A stretch of 64,000 nucleotides of DNA from Elusimicrobiaceae bacterium (GTDB taxonomy: Bacteria > Elusimicrobiota > Elusimicrobia > Elusimicrobiales > Elusimicrobiaceae), in assembly GCA_017528825.1 (NCBI GenBank), contig JAFXOI010000041.1:1-64000 (forward strand). The letters run 5' to 3'. Within the stretch, counting starts at the first letter, position 1, and every line of letters begins with the position of its first letter. The position numbers were made by a program, and so were the translations under genes. Positions 49,776 to 58,473 of the stretch are shown piece after piece. The notes below the pieces were generated by a model. That model was given only the letters and a program-made list of their open reading frames with translations. It ran no database searches and had not been told where the DNA came from.

Positions 49776-50010
49776 AAATTTTGATAAAAATTTTTACGGG
49801 ACAGCACGCAAACTGCTTTGCGTGCGCAAGGACGAGAAAGGCGGAGCGATGTTTTTGTTTGATGGCGTACAGCTCCTCTGCCCGAAAGGCAAAAACCGCG
49901 AGCCCGGCCTGCAGGAAAATTCCGTCAGGAATTTTACTGGAAGGAGAGTCCTCTCCCCAAAATGCTTTAGAAATTTGAAGCCGCCCGCGATATGCGGCGG
50001 CCATTTTTTT
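49776..50010 (+). other. hairpin-rich stretch between tRNA-Gln and lysS
   Basis: No credible gene. The part to about 49836 repeats the 3' end of tRNA-Gln in inverse orientation (CGGGACA then CAAGGAC), split by the hairpin GCACGCAAA/TTTGCGTGC. AAAATTTT-type complementary runs lie between. Further hairpins are GTTTTTG/CAAAAAC, AAAATTCC-GTCA-GGAATTTT (49916-49935) and GGAGAG/CTCTCC. A terminator-like GCCGC..GCGGC hairpin with seven T (49980-50010) ends 12 nt before the lysS start. It may be a structured leader of lysS, a small RNA processed after the tRNA, or a decayed element. Confidence 0.5.
49980..50010 (+). terminator. terminator-like hairpin directly before lysS
   Basis: GCCGC-C-CGC and GCG-GCGGC pair around GATAT, followed by CA and seven T. 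It would end the tRNA-Gln transcript. Its place between the promoter and the lysS ribosome binding site would fit attenuation, but no antiterminator was identified. Confidence 0.7.
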
Positions 50011-50021
50011 ATGAGGAATTT

Positions 50022-51536
50022 ATGGAAAATAATAAACCCGCTGAAAAGCACAATAATGCACTGGACGAAATTATCGCCCAACGCTATGCCGAAGTGAACG
50101 AGCTACATGCCGCCGGCATTAATCCGTATCCCAATCATGTAGAAAAAACGCATACTTGCGCGCAAGCCAAAGAGGCGGCCGAAAACACCGAAGTGGCCAC
50201 CGCCGGCCGTTTGGTGCAACTGCGCAAAATGGGGAAAGCCGCTTTCGCCCACATTCGCGATTTTTCCGGCAAGATACAGCTTTATATTGCTAAAGATTTA
50301 CTTGGAGAAGAGCCCTATGCTTTTTTCAAAAAACATTTAGCCGTGGGCGATTTTGTAGCCGTGCAAGGGCATATGTTCATCACCCAAACCGGCGAAAAAA
50401 CCATTAAAGTGCATAAGTTGGATTTAATTTCCAAAGCCATTCGCCCCATGCCCGAAAAATTCCATGGTCTGCAAGATACCGAAGTGCGTTTCCGCAAACG
50501 CCATTTGGATTTAATTGCTAATGAAGAAGTGAAAGATATCTTTGTCAAACGTGCCAAAATTATTTCGTCCGTGCGCCGCACGTTAGATGACAAAGGATAT
50601 TTGGAAGTGGAAACACCGATTTTAACGCCCGATTCCGGCGGCGCGGTAGCACGCCCGTTCCAAACCTATCACAATGCGCTGAAAATGCCGCTTCGCTTGC
50701 GTATTGCCTTGGAACTATATCACAAACGTTTAATCGTCGGCGGATTTGACCGCATTTATGAAATCGGTCATATGTTTCGCAACGAAGGCATTGACACCAC
50801 GCACAACCCCGAGTTTACGATGATGGAACTTTATCAAGCGTACGGGGATGTGAACACCATGGCTGATTTGTTTGAAGAAATTTTGGGCAATGCGGCCAAA
50901 GCGATCGGCGTGGAAAAAGTAATGTTCCACGGACAGGAAATTAATTTAGTACCTCCTTTCAAACGCTTGCACATTCCGCAAGCGTGGCAGGAAAAATTCG
51001 GCCACGATATTCATGAAGTGTTAGACGGCCGCCAATTCAAACGCGAACCCTTGGCAGCACTGGCCAAAGAGCAAGGCATTTCCTTCTCGGCCGACGACCC
51101 GGACAGCAAACTGTTTGACGAACTGTTTGAAACCAAATTATTAACCGGTTACAACTGCCCGGTGATTGCGCTGGATTACCCGACGGCAGTCAGTCCGTTT
51201 AGCAAAACAAAACCCGGCGATCCGGAACTGGTGGAACGCTTTGAAGCGTTTGTATGCGGTAGCGAACTGGGCAATGCTTACACCGAGCTCAATGACCCAG
51301 CCGACCAATTGCAACGCTTGAAAGACCAAGCGGTTGCCAAGGCCAAAGCCAAAGGCGAAGATGCTGAAAATGCCGATATTTTAGACGGTGATTATATTGA
51401 AGCGTTAGAGTCCGGCATGCCCCCCACAGGCGGTATGGGCATTGGCATTGACCGTATGGTCATGCTACTGACCGCGCAGGATTCCATTCGCGAAATTATT
51501 TTCTTCCCTACCTTAAAGGCCTTGGAAGAAAAATAA
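50022..51536 (+). CDS. lysS: lysyl-tRNA synthetase, class II
   Basis: It charges tRNA-Lys. The ATG at 50022 follows GAGGAATTT; the 504-residue product matches the family length. It has an OB-fold anticodon-binding domain (about 50-160) and a class II core: motif 1 (VRRTLDDKGYLEVETPIL), motif 2 (FRNEGIDTTHNPEFTMME) and motif 3 (GMGIGIDRMVMLL). The frame remains open 30 bp upstream, but that part is the terminator hairpin. A bidirectional terminator follows. Confidence 0.96.
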   Translation: MENNKPAEKHNNALDEIIAQRYAEVNELHAAGINPYPNHVEKTHTCAQAKEAAENTEVATAGRLVQLRKMGKAAFAHIRDFSGKIQLYIAKDLLGEEPYAFFKKHLAVGDFVAVQGHMFITQTGEKTIKVHKLDLISKAIRPMPEKFHGLQDTEVRFRKRHLDLIANEEVKDIFVKRAKIISSVRRTLDDKGYLEVETPILTPDSGGAVARPFQTYHNALKMPLRLRIALELYHKRLIVGGFDRIYEIGHMFRNEGIDTTHNPEFTMMELYQAYGDVNTMADLFEEILGNAAKAIGVEKVMFHGQEINLVPPFKRLHIPQAWQEKFGHDIHEVLDGRQFKREPLAALAKEQGISFSADDPDSKLFDELFETKLLTGYNCPVIALDYPTAVSPFSKTKPGDPELVERFEAFVCGSELGNAYTELNDPADQLQRLKDQAVAKAKAKGEDAENADILDGDYIEALESGMPPTGGMGIGIDRMVMLLTAQDSIREIIFFPTLKALEEK

Positions 51537-51554
51537 ATCATTTGGCACCTATGC

Positions 51555-51586
51555 AAAAACCCCGCTCAAACGAGCGGGGTTTTTGT
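51555..51586. terminator. bidirectional terminator between lysS and the pilin
   Basis: CCCCGCTC-AAAC-GAGCGGGG with flanking A and T runs; identical to the one at 52803-52834. Confidence 0.9.
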
Positions 51587-51597
51587 TAGGGAAATAC

Positions 51598-52626
51598 TTA
51601 CTTAAAATACTGCGCGTATTGTGCTTTGGCCTCTGCGCAACGCTCTGGCGAACAAGTGGGTTTTCCACTGCAATAATCACCGCAGCAGCAGGAGGTGTCT
51701 TGATAATTACCTGCTGAACCACAAGAACCAGATGCATTGGCAAAACATACCGAGTCATTTTTAAATGTTGCATATGCACAAGGAGCTAGAGAAGCAGAAG
51801 GATTGGCTATACAAAGGCCCCCATCAAACGTACTGGAGTATCCGCAAAACTTATGTCCACTACAAACAGCCGCTCCTTGAATAGTATCTTCTCTGCACGA
51901 ATCAGAATGAGAGGAGATATTATCATCAGATAGACAAACGCCTCCTCGTTCTATTTTTGTATTCCAACATCCAGAACACGACTCTTCAGCTTGGATATTT
52001 CCTTTTCCATCACTTCCGCATTGGTCTGAATAGTTTTCATTTTCAAGTACAGGTAAGCCTAATGCCTCACAACGGCTTGCTGTATCTTGATAACATTTCG
52101 TCTTGCTACTACTCCAAGACCGACCGGCATTTTCACAGGTTCCTCCATCTATTGCCTGATCTAATAAATATCCCGTATAACCGTCAGCTGACGTTAGCTC
52201 TTGGCCCATGAGTAATTTCCCGCAAAGTCTTTCGGCGCGCTCATCTCCGGCAAGTGCTTCACAATGTAACTGTCCGGCAAATTTTGGGTTATCATCTAAG
52301 TAACTAGCCAGTCTTACATTGGCAAGTTTACTATTTGTCACTCTGATTACATTGGGGTCAGAGGTGTTATTAGGAGTAATTAAGTTAAATGTTAAATCGT
52401 TGTTCTCCATAGTCACGTCCAAATTAGCCATCGTGTCGGTATATCCGTCATTGGACATCTTAAATGCTTCCTCTGCGTCTTTTATCGCTTTGGCTCCCGG
52501 GAGCATCGTGCTCCAATGACTCTTGTCCACTGCTCCTTGGTACATCGGTATAGCAATAGCAGAAAGAATCCCAATAATCAGAACTACGATTAATAGTTCT
52601 ATTAAAGTAAAGGCTTTCCTTGACAT
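51598..52626 (-). CDS. type IV pilin-like protein with Cys-rich tail (copy 3)
   Basis: I choose the ATG at 52626 (MSRKAFTLIELLIVVLIIG), with AAAAAGGAGAATAA before it; the frame extends upstream but is not conserved. The 342-residue product shares residues up to about 150 with the pilins at 9821 and 34328. It then has its own Cys-rich tail (CSGCWNTKIERGGVC, HKFCGYSSTFDGGLC, PCAYATFKNDSVC) and the common end TSCCCGDYCSGKPTCSPERC. Unlike the other two, it lacks a structured leader and uses the TTGACT promoter with the shared box. Confidence 0.87.
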   Translation of the reverse strand: MSRKAFTLIELLIVVLIIGILSAIAIPMYQGAVDKSHWSTMLPGAKAIKDAEEAFKMSNDGYTDTMANLDVTMENNDLTFNLITPNNTSDPNVIRVTNSKLANVRLASYLDDNPKFAGQLHCEALAGDERAERLCGKLLMGQELTSADGYTGYLLDQAIDGGTCENAGRSWSSSKTKCYQDTASRCEALGLPVLENENYSDQCGSDGKGNIQAEESCSGCWNTKIERGGVCLSDDNISSHSDSCREDTIQGAAVCSGHKFCGYSSTFDGGLCIANPSASLAPCAYATFKNDSVCFANASGSCGSAGNYQDTSCCCGDYCSGKPTCSPERCAEAKAQYAQYFK

Positions 52627-52712
52627 TTTTATTCTCCTTTTTAATAATCTTAAAACGCCCGTAATGCAACGTTTCACAAGCAAGTGTCTTGAAAACAGCG
52701 GCGTTCTAAGAA

Positions 52713-52782
52713 ATCGTAGCAAAAAAAAAAAACAAGTCAAGCCTTTTTTATTTCCCGACGAGAAAACGGCCAAACAAGAAAC
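52713..52782 (-). promoter_or_regulatory. pilin promoter with shared upstream box
   Basis: On the minus strand TTGACT (52740-52735), a 16-bp spacer containing 12 T, and TACGAT (52718-52713). The about 45 bp upstream (to 52782) match the box at 45163-45209 with few changes. This leaves a leader of about 85 nt without an obvious terminator. Confidence 0.65.
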
Positions 52783-52802
52783 GACACAGCAGTGGCAAAA
52801 GG

Positions 52803-52834
52803 AAAAACCCCGCTCAAACGAGCGGGGTTTTTTA
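52803..52834 (-). terminator. terminator after the chromate transporter pair
   Basis: CCCCGCTC-AAAC-GAGCGGGG with A run on one side and T run on the other, the third copy of this stem in the window. It ends the minus-strand transport genes just before the pilin promoter. Confidence 0.9.
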
Positions 52835-52846
52835 TAATCTGACAAA

Positions 52847-53371
52847 TTAATACAGTAGCCAACCGGCACCGCCGGCCAGTAGAATAAGTAGAATGGGATG
52901 CATTTTATATTTTCCGACTGCCACAAAAGCACCCGCAAATAACACCACACTTTTCCAATCCACAAAATTTTCAGCATTGCATAATACCAGTGCCGCGGCG
53001 GCAATCAGACCTACTACCGCAGGGCGGAGCGCCGTAAACACGGCCTTTACACTTTTATCCTGTTGATGTTTCAAAAACCAACCCGCTACTAATAACATGA
53101 GTAAAAATGAAGGCAAACATACTGCCACAGTAGCCACCGTAGCTCCCCAAACACTTTGGGCGGCGGCATACCCCGTATAAGTGGCCATATTAATACCCAC
53201 CGGCCCCGGTGTCATTTGGCTAAGAGCTACGATATCGGTAAACTGGGCATTGGTCAGCCAAGCCTGCTTGGTAACCACTTCATTTTGTATAAACGAAATC
53301 ATGGCATATCCGCCGCCGAAATTGAACAGGCCGATTTTGAAAAATGTCCAAAATAATTTGAAATAAATCAT
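52847..53371 (-). CDS. chromate transporter family protein, second half
   Basis: A 174-residue CHR-domain membrane protein with about 5-6 hydrophobic segments. The family start FFKIGLFNFGGGYAMISFIQNEVV and the motif QMTPGPVGINMATYTGY are clear. It overlaps the upstream half-transporter by 4 bp. Short CHR proteins work as pairs encoded side by side, so this is a normal two-gene form and not a broken gene. The substrate may be chromate or another oxyanion; the family's physiological substrate is often unknown. Confidence 0.88.
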   Translation of the reverse strand: MIYFKLFWTFFKIGLFNFGGGYAMISFIQNEVVTKQAWLTNAQFTDIVALSQMTPGPVGINMATYTGYAAAQSVWGATVATVAVCLPSFLLMLLVAGWFLKHQQDKSVKAVFTALRPAVVGLIAAAALVLCNAENFVDWKSVVLFAGAFVAVGKYKMHPILLILLAGGAGWLLY

Positions 53372-53898
53372 TTACTTCTCCTAAGTAGCCAGCCGCCCGC
53401 ACCGGCTATCAATACCACATACACCGGCGAAATCCCCCCTAGCCACACCGCTAACGCACACCCGACGGGAAACCAACTGTTTTTCCAGGTAATACCGGCG
53501 CTTTTAGCCAATCGAAACACCGGCACTGCAATCAAAGCCACCACGGCGGGCCGTATCCCTAGAAAAATGCGATTAATCGTTGTGTTTTGGCGAAAACCTT
53601 GCAAGCAAATTGCGATTGCTAAAATAATACCAAACGATGGAAGCACCGCCCCCAGCCCTGCCCACAAAGCACCCCAAACACCGGCCAGTTTATACCCTGT
53701 AAAAATAGCCATATTGACGGCTAAAATGCCCGGGGCCGATTGCGCCAGTGCGGTTAAATCCAAAAAATCTTGTTTGCTTAGCCAATTGTGGCGGCGGGTC
53801 AATTCCTCTTCCATCAAGGGTAGCATTGCATAGCCGCCCCCCAAGGTAAAAAGACCGATTTTGCAGAAAATAAAAAACAATCGCACACACAGTTTCAT
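53368..53898 (-). CDS. chromate transporter family protein, first half
   Basis: A 176-residue CHR-domain protein with the same motifs as its partner: FFIFCKIGLFTLGGGYAMLP, LAQSAPGILAVNMAIFTGY. The two proteins share the fold and probably insert in opposite orientation to form one transporter. It is the first gene of the pair. The start at 53898 has no strong ribosome binding site. Confidence 0.88.
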   Translation of the reverse strand: MKLCVRLFFIFCKIGLFTLGGGYAMLPLMEEELTRRHNWLSKQDFLDLTALAQSAPGILAVNMAIFTGYKLAGVWGALWAGLGAVLPSFGIILAIAICLQGFRQNTTINRIFLGIRPAVVALIAVPVFRLAKSAGITWKNSWFPVGCALAVWLGGISPVYVVLIAGAGGWLLRRSK

Positions 53899-54028
53899 GT
53901 GTATATTGTAGCAATTTAGAAAAAAGGAAAAAGAAAAGAAGGTAGGTTAGAATGCATGGAGAAACTGTGTTTTTTCTATTATTTATGCTATATTAAAGAT
54001 AGGAGAATTTTCCCGCAAGGAGGAAGAA

Positions 54029-54493
54029 ATGAAACACAAAACAATATTACTCGCAGGCATTTTCCTGTTAAGCTTTGCCGCCTGGGTATGGGCCGAAGTA
54101 CCGCAAAATATTTCTTTTGCCGGGGAGACGTTTGTTTTCGCTAAAGATAAGGAAGAAGGTGGCGTTGTTACTTACTCGGCTTCAGCACGTGAAGGCGGTA
54201 TAGTATTTTGGATATTTGCTCCTTCAGACTCAGCCCAAAAAGATACAATTAACCCTGTTTCTGCAGCTCATAGAAAATTACAAGAGTGTGAAGAAAACAA
54301 TGATCTTTACCACAACTGTAAATTAGATTATTGTGATAATGAGAATATAGTACTATCACAAGACGCAAGCGGACTTTGGGTCGATTTGTTCCGATATACT
54401 AAAACAAAACTTTTATGGATAAAAATTTATTCGAAAGAATTGCGTGCCCCCGTCTCTCAATACCGCCGGGCCCTCTGCCAATTAGATATTTAA
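54029..54493 (+). CDS. small secreted protein, function unknown
   Basis: A 154-residue product with a signal peptide (MKHKTILLAGIFLLSFAAWVWA). The mature part starts EVPQNISFAGETFVFAKDKEEGG and looks beta-rich, with four Cys in the second half (QECEEN, HNCKLDYC, ALCQLD) that may pair. I do not recognise the family. AAGGAGGAAGA before the ATG is a strong ribosome binding site, and the terminator at 54522 makes it a single-gene unit. It differs from the pilins by lacking a prepilin motif. Confidence 0.8.
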   Translation: MKHKTILLAGIFLLSFAAWVWAEVPQNISFAGETFVFAKDKEEGGVVTYSASAREGGIVFWIFAPSDSAQKDTINPVSAAHRKLQECEENNDLYHNCKLDYCDNENIVLSQDASGLWVDLFRYTKTKLLWIKIYSKELRAPVSQYRRALCQLDI

Positions 54494-54521
54494 TTTACTG
54501 CACGCAGAAACCTATAGATTA

Positions 54522-54561
54522 GAAGAGCGGGAAAGTATTAAAACTTTCCCGCTCTTTTATA
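54522..54561. terminator. bidirectional terminator between the small secreted protein and the amidase
   Basis: AGAGCGGGAAAGT and ACTTTCCCGCTCT pair over 13 bp with a short loop, followed by TTTT. It lies between convergent genes. Confidence 0.9.
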
Positions 54562-54578
54562 AATAGTTCAAACTATGC

Positions 54579-56267
54579 TTATTTCACTTTGCCTTCGGCT
54601 TTGAGGTAAGACATAATCCCTTTGCCAATGCCTTCACCCATTTTCTTTTGGGCCGATTTATTATTTAACCGTGCCTTATCTTTGGGACTGCTGATAAAGC
54701 CCATTTCCACCAAAATAGCCGGTGATTGCACACCGCGTAGCACATAAAAGTTGGCCTGCTTAATCGAATTATTTTGCCGCACCGCAATCCCGATGCCCGG
54801 CTCTTTGTACACATAATTGCGTACGTGACCGGCCAGTTTAGAACTTTCGTTCATATATTCGTTCTTAGCCAGCGACTGTAATAGTTTATCCACAAAACTA
54901 TAATGCGCTTCTTCATACTGCAAAGATTCGTTTTCAAAAGCAGCGATGTCTGCCGCTTCCTTGTCGGTAGCTTTATCGGAACGGAAATACACTTCAAAGC
55001 CGTTAGCGTCACTTTTCTTCGTGGCATTGGTGTGTATGGATACAAACAAATCCGCCTTTAGATCATTGGCTTTCTTACTGCGTCCGGCCAACGTGACAAA
55101 GGTATCATCACTGCGGGTCAGCGTTACATCAACCCCTTGTTTTTTCAGATAATTATACAAGTGCTTGGAAACCGCTAAATTCAAATCCTTTTCACGCGCA
55201 CTACCGCGGCGAACAGCCCCCGGGTCTTGGCCGCCGTGACCGGGATCCACTACAATGTGAATCTTGCCTTTAGCAGTTATAATCGGTGCGGGCGCGGCAC
55301 TGATAGTCGGCGGAGGTACTGCAGATAGCACCGGCACAGAGGCAGCGGCCTCTTCGTCAGCGGAAAGGATGGGGGTGTCTTCCGGCTGAGCACTTAAATC
55401 TAATTCTTCGGCATCCGTATCTTCTTCCCCCTCAGCCGTTACCGAAGGGGCCGGCAATTCTTCCGCAACTACGGAAGATTGCAGGGCAGGAGCTTTTTGC
55501 TCTGCGGGCTTTTGGGTTTTTGCGGGAGGGTCCGCGATTTCTTTGGCAGAAATGCGCAACATTTGCCCCGCCGAGGTGGGAATCATTTTCCACACTTTTC
55601 CTTGCGTGCCTAACACTACTTCCACCACTACATTTTTGCCCGATTGCGACAAAGAGAAAGAACGAATAAACGTATCTTTCGGACGCTGACTGATATCCCG
55701 CTTCAACACGGCATTAGGGAACATCGCTTTTAAGGTGTGCTTGTTGGTCTGTTCGAGCGTAGGAGCCGTTTTGGCTTTGGTCCAAATCTGCAGTCCGTCA
55801 AAATCAGTTTGCCGGTCTAATTGTTCAAATGCCACCGTAAAATGTTTTTCCACTACCAGCGTATTATTTTGAAACGCGATTTGCCGATCCAACGCTTTTT
55901 GTATTTGCGGTAGCAAGAAAAATTCCACCGGCACGTATATTTTACCGCCGGAAACAATGGTTTCGGCCGGTAGTGCCACGGTGGAAGTATTAATAATGGC
56001 TTCCCGCAAAGAAGCACTCACAATGGCATACATGCCGGGAAAAGCAATTTTAAGTTGTTTAGAAGCAGAGAAGAACTCCACCGTGCCGCCCAATTTTTTG
56101 GCGGTTGCCTGCGCATCCAGCAAGGTATGTCCGGACGCCTTTATGGAAGAAACAGTCCCTTTGTCTTTGCCCAAAATTTGTACAGCCGTCTTGCCTTGTG
56201 CATGCAAAGCAGGAACGACCCCGAACAAAAACAAACAAATAGACAAAACTAGTTTTAGTCTTCTCAT
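54579..56267 (-). CDS. N-acetylmuramoyl-L-alanine amidase with N-terminal stalk domains
   Basis: The 562-residue protein has a signal peptide (1-23), an N-terminal region resembling copper-amine-oxidase-N/AMIN domains (about 30-240), an acidic linker (about 250-330), and an Amidase_3 catalytic domain (about 335-560). The zinc ligands appear as His in DPGHGG, Glu in REKDLNLAV and His in SIHTNA, with the catalytic Glu in VEMGFISS. It cuts septal or wall peptidoglycan to separate daughter cells. It is the last gene of the elongation operon, 36 bp after rng. Confidence 0.92.
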   Translation of the reverse strand: MRRLKLVLSICLFLFGVVPALHAQGKTAVQILGKDKGTVSSIKASGHTLLDAQATAKKLGGTVEFFSASKQLKIAFPGMYAIVSASLREAIINTSTVALPAETIVSGGKIYVPVEFFLLPQIQKALDRQIAFQNNTLVVEKHFTVAFEQLDRQTDFDGLQIWTKAKTAPTLEQTNKHTLKAMFPNAVLKRDISQRPKDTFIRSFSLSQSGKNVVVEVVLGTQGKVWKMIPTSAGQMLRISAKEIADPPAKTQKPAEQKAPALQSSVVAEELPAPSVTAEGEEDTDAEELDLSAQPEDTPILSADEEAAASVPVLSAVPPPTISAAPAPIITAKGKIHIVVDPGHGGQDPGAVRRGSAREKDLNLAVSKHLYNYLKKQGVDVTLTRSDDTFVTLAGRSKKANDLKADLFVSIHTNATKKSDANGFEVYFRSDKATDKEAADIAAFENESLQYEEAHYSFVDKLLQSLAKNEYMNESSKLAGHVRNYVYKEPGIGIAVRQNNSIKQANFYVLRGVQSPAILVEMGFISSPKDKARLNNKSAQKKMGEGIGKGIMSYLKAEGKVK

Positions 56268-56303
56268 AAAAAGGCCGTACGGAATTTTCCGCGTAACGCA
56301 CGA

Positions 56304-57758
56304 TTACTCTAATACGATTTTATAATCTTCCCACGCCAGTTGCGGATCAGACTGAATTTTAAGCGAACGATGGATATTTTCTTCAATATCCGCTTGCTTT
56401 TCTTTGATAGATTCGGCCAGTACCGGATGCAATACTACTCGCAAATTACCACCCGGGCGACCATTGGTTAAATCATAAATTTCGCGCTGTATTTTAATAC
56501 GCATACTTTCCGCAGAAAGCACCCGCCCCGAACCATGACATTGAGGGCATTCTTCGCTAATAAAACTACCTGTGCTTTCGCGCTTACGCTCGCGCGTCAT
56601 TTCCACCAGTCCCAGACGGGTAATAGGCAAGATACGTATTTTCGCACGATCCCCGCGCACGGCATTAGACAACGCTTCTACCACGCGGTGGCGGCTGGAG
56701 GCTTTGCGCATATCAATAAAATCAATTACAATAATCCCGCCGATATTGCGCAAACGTAATTGGTGGGCAATCTCTTGAGCCGCCTCAATATTGGTTTGCG
56801 TAACGGTTTCTTCTTGGGATTTATTACCTGTAAATTTTCCGGTGTTAACGTCAATAGCGCATAAACTCTCTGCTTCTTGAATAATAATACTGCCGCCATT
56901 GGGTAAGGGCAGTTTAATTTTACGTAAATTATCAATTTCGGGTTCCACACCGTATGCTTCAAAAATCGGCGTTTTGCCCTTATAGAGTTTGACGCGGTCC
57001 TCTAATTCCGGGGAATTTTTCTTTACAAAATCCAACACCCGTTCATAATCTTTCTTGTTATCTAACAAATATACTTTTGCATTTTCGCTCAGTACATCGC
57101 GCGCCACCTGCAACACCGCATCCATATCCTCATGTAACAAAGCCGGAGAAGGCAGTGTTTCAAATTTTTTCATAATGGACTGCCATTGGCGATACAGATA
57201 CTTTACTTCACGTTCCAATTCATCTTTGGTAGCTTCTTCTGCTTCGGTACGAACAATACAACCCATTCCATTCAAATGTTTTTCAGCCAACTCTTGCATG
57301 ATATCATTGAGTTTATGGCGGGCTTCACTGTCTTCGATATTTTTAGAAACTCCCACAAAACTCTGGTGCGGCGTAAGCACTAAATACCGACCGGGCAACG
57401 TAACATCCATGGTTACTTTCATGCCTTTGGTGCCGATAGCATCTTTTACCACTTGCACCATGATTTGCTGGCCTTTTTTAAGCGCCTTATCGATGTTTTT
57501 ACGATCGGCTCCTAAAATATCGGAAATGTATAAATAGGCATTTTTTTCATAACCGATATTGGCAAACGCACTGGAAATACCCGGCAACACGTTTTCTACT
57601 GTGGCCTTATAAATATTGCCCACAATGTTGAGGGACCCGCGACGTTCCCAAATCAGTTCATTAATACGGTCATTTTCTAAAATTGCAATGCGCGTTTCTT
57701 CGAAAGAAGTATTGACCAATACCTCTACCTTCGGCGCTTCTTCTACATTTTTATTCAT
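56304..57758 (-). CDS. rng: ribonuclease G/E family endoribonuclease
   Basis: The 484-residue protein has an S1 domain (about 38-120), the RNase G/E catalytic core with two Asp in IDVNTGKF and VIDFIDMRK, and the zinc-link CPQCHGSG (about 418-425). It lacks the long C-terminal tail of RNase E, so RNase G is the better name. It processes rRNA and decays mRNA. It follows the DUF2344 gene with 19 bp between; the rodA-DUF2344-rng order is common in several phyla. Confidence 0.93.
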   Translation of the reverse strand: MNKNVEEAPKVEVLVNTSFEETRIAILENDRINELIWERRGSLNIVGNIYKATVENVLPGISSAFANIGYEKNAYLYISDILGADRKNIDKALKKGQQIMVQVVKDAIGTKGMKVTMDVTLPGRYLVLTPHQSFVGVSKNIEDSEARHKLNDIMQELAEKHLNGMGCIVRTEAEEATKDELEREVKYLYRQWQSIMKKFETLPSPALLHEDMDAVLQVARDVLSENAKVYLLDNKKDYERVLDFVKKNSPELEDRVKLYKGKTPIFEAYGVEPEIDNLRKIKLPLPNGGSIIIQEAESLCAIDVNTGKFTGNKSQEETVTQTNIEAAQEIAHQLRLRNIGGIIVIDFIDMRKASSRHRVVEALSNAVRGDRAKIRILPITRLGLVEMTRERKRESTGSFISEECPQCHGSGRVLSAESMRIKIQREIYDLTNGRPGGNLRVVLHPVLAESIKEKQADIEENIHRSLKIQSDPQLAWEDYKIVLE

Positions 57759-57777
57759 ACTTCAAATCCTCTTTTCA

Positions 57778-58467
57778 CTAAATGGCGTGTAACTCTCCAC
57801 TGCTATCTCGCCAATATAGTGCTTCTCTAATAAATTCAATGCCCGGTAGGGCAAACACTGTTTCTGTTGGCACCGATACTTGTAACCAAGCCGCTACTAC
57901 TTCCTCCGGCTTAGCCATTTTATCGGCGCTCTTTTGCAACCATAATTCCAATTGATCAGGCTGTGGCTGTGCCACGGATAACACAAACGGTTTCAAATCT
58001 TGCTGCATCGTCATACCGTTTGGCGCCTGCATTGTTACATATAAATGTTTTCCGCGGAAAAATGTTTCCGCGCCGACCGCCGGAGCATAACTGGCAAAAT
58101 CTCCTTGCGCACGGTACTTCACAACTTCTGCCAAATGGCTTACGGAAGGCAACGCGTACGGCACACGCTGTACACGCAAAATGCGCAATCCGTCCGAAGC
58201 AGAAGGGACTAACTGGGCCTGTACCTGCTCTGCGGAAACCGGAGCAGAAAAATACAGGTCCGCTATTTCGCCCACACTGCGTTGTCCGTGTCCTAAGGCA
58301 GGGCCATACGCCAAACGGGGCCAACTTGGATTTACTTTTGCGGGCTCAAACGGCAACCCACTGCGCAATACTCGATTGCGCAAAGCGACAACAACCTGCT
58401 TGTGGTCCAAATCTTGGTCCACAGCAAACGTTACTCGTATTTTATAAATTTTTGGGGCATTTATCAT
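57778..58467 (-). CDS. DUF2344 protein (TIGR03936-like)
   Basis: The 229-residue product matches the DUF2344 family: KIRVTFAVDQDLDHKQ near the start, then SWPRLAYGPALGHGQRSVGEIADLYF. In many bacteria this domain is fused to the C-terminus of a radical SAM protein; here it stands alone and no radical SAM gene is adjacent. Such proteins lie next to rng in most genomes, so a role in RNA modification is suspected but not proven. It is 6 bp after rodA. Confidence 0.85.
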   Translation of the reverse strand: MINAPKIYKIRVTFAVDQDLDHKQVVVALRNRVLRSGLPFEPAKVNPSWPRLAYGPALGHGQRSVGEIADLYFSAPVSAEQVQAQLVPSASDGLRILRVQRVPYALPSVSHLAEVVKYRAQGDFASYAPAVGAETFFRGKHLYVTMQAPNGMTMQQDLKPFVLSVAQPQPDQLELWLQKSADKMAKPEEVVAAWLQVSVPTETVFALPGIEFIREALYWRDSSGELHAI

Positions 58468-58473
58468 ACTTTT

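Noticed and set aside
49776-50021. T-box leader for lysS
   Set aside because: No GGTGG-type T-box sequence and no specifier loop arrangement was found.
52627-53004. Long N-terminal extension of the pilin at 51598
   Set aside because: It would overlap the chromate transporter gene and its terminator, and it destroys the prepilin leader; a promoter and ribosome binding site lie in front of 52626.
52847-53898. Frameshifted single chromate transporter gene
   Set aside because: Both halves have their own start, the full CHR motif set and a 4-bp overlap; paired short CHR proteins are a known normal form.
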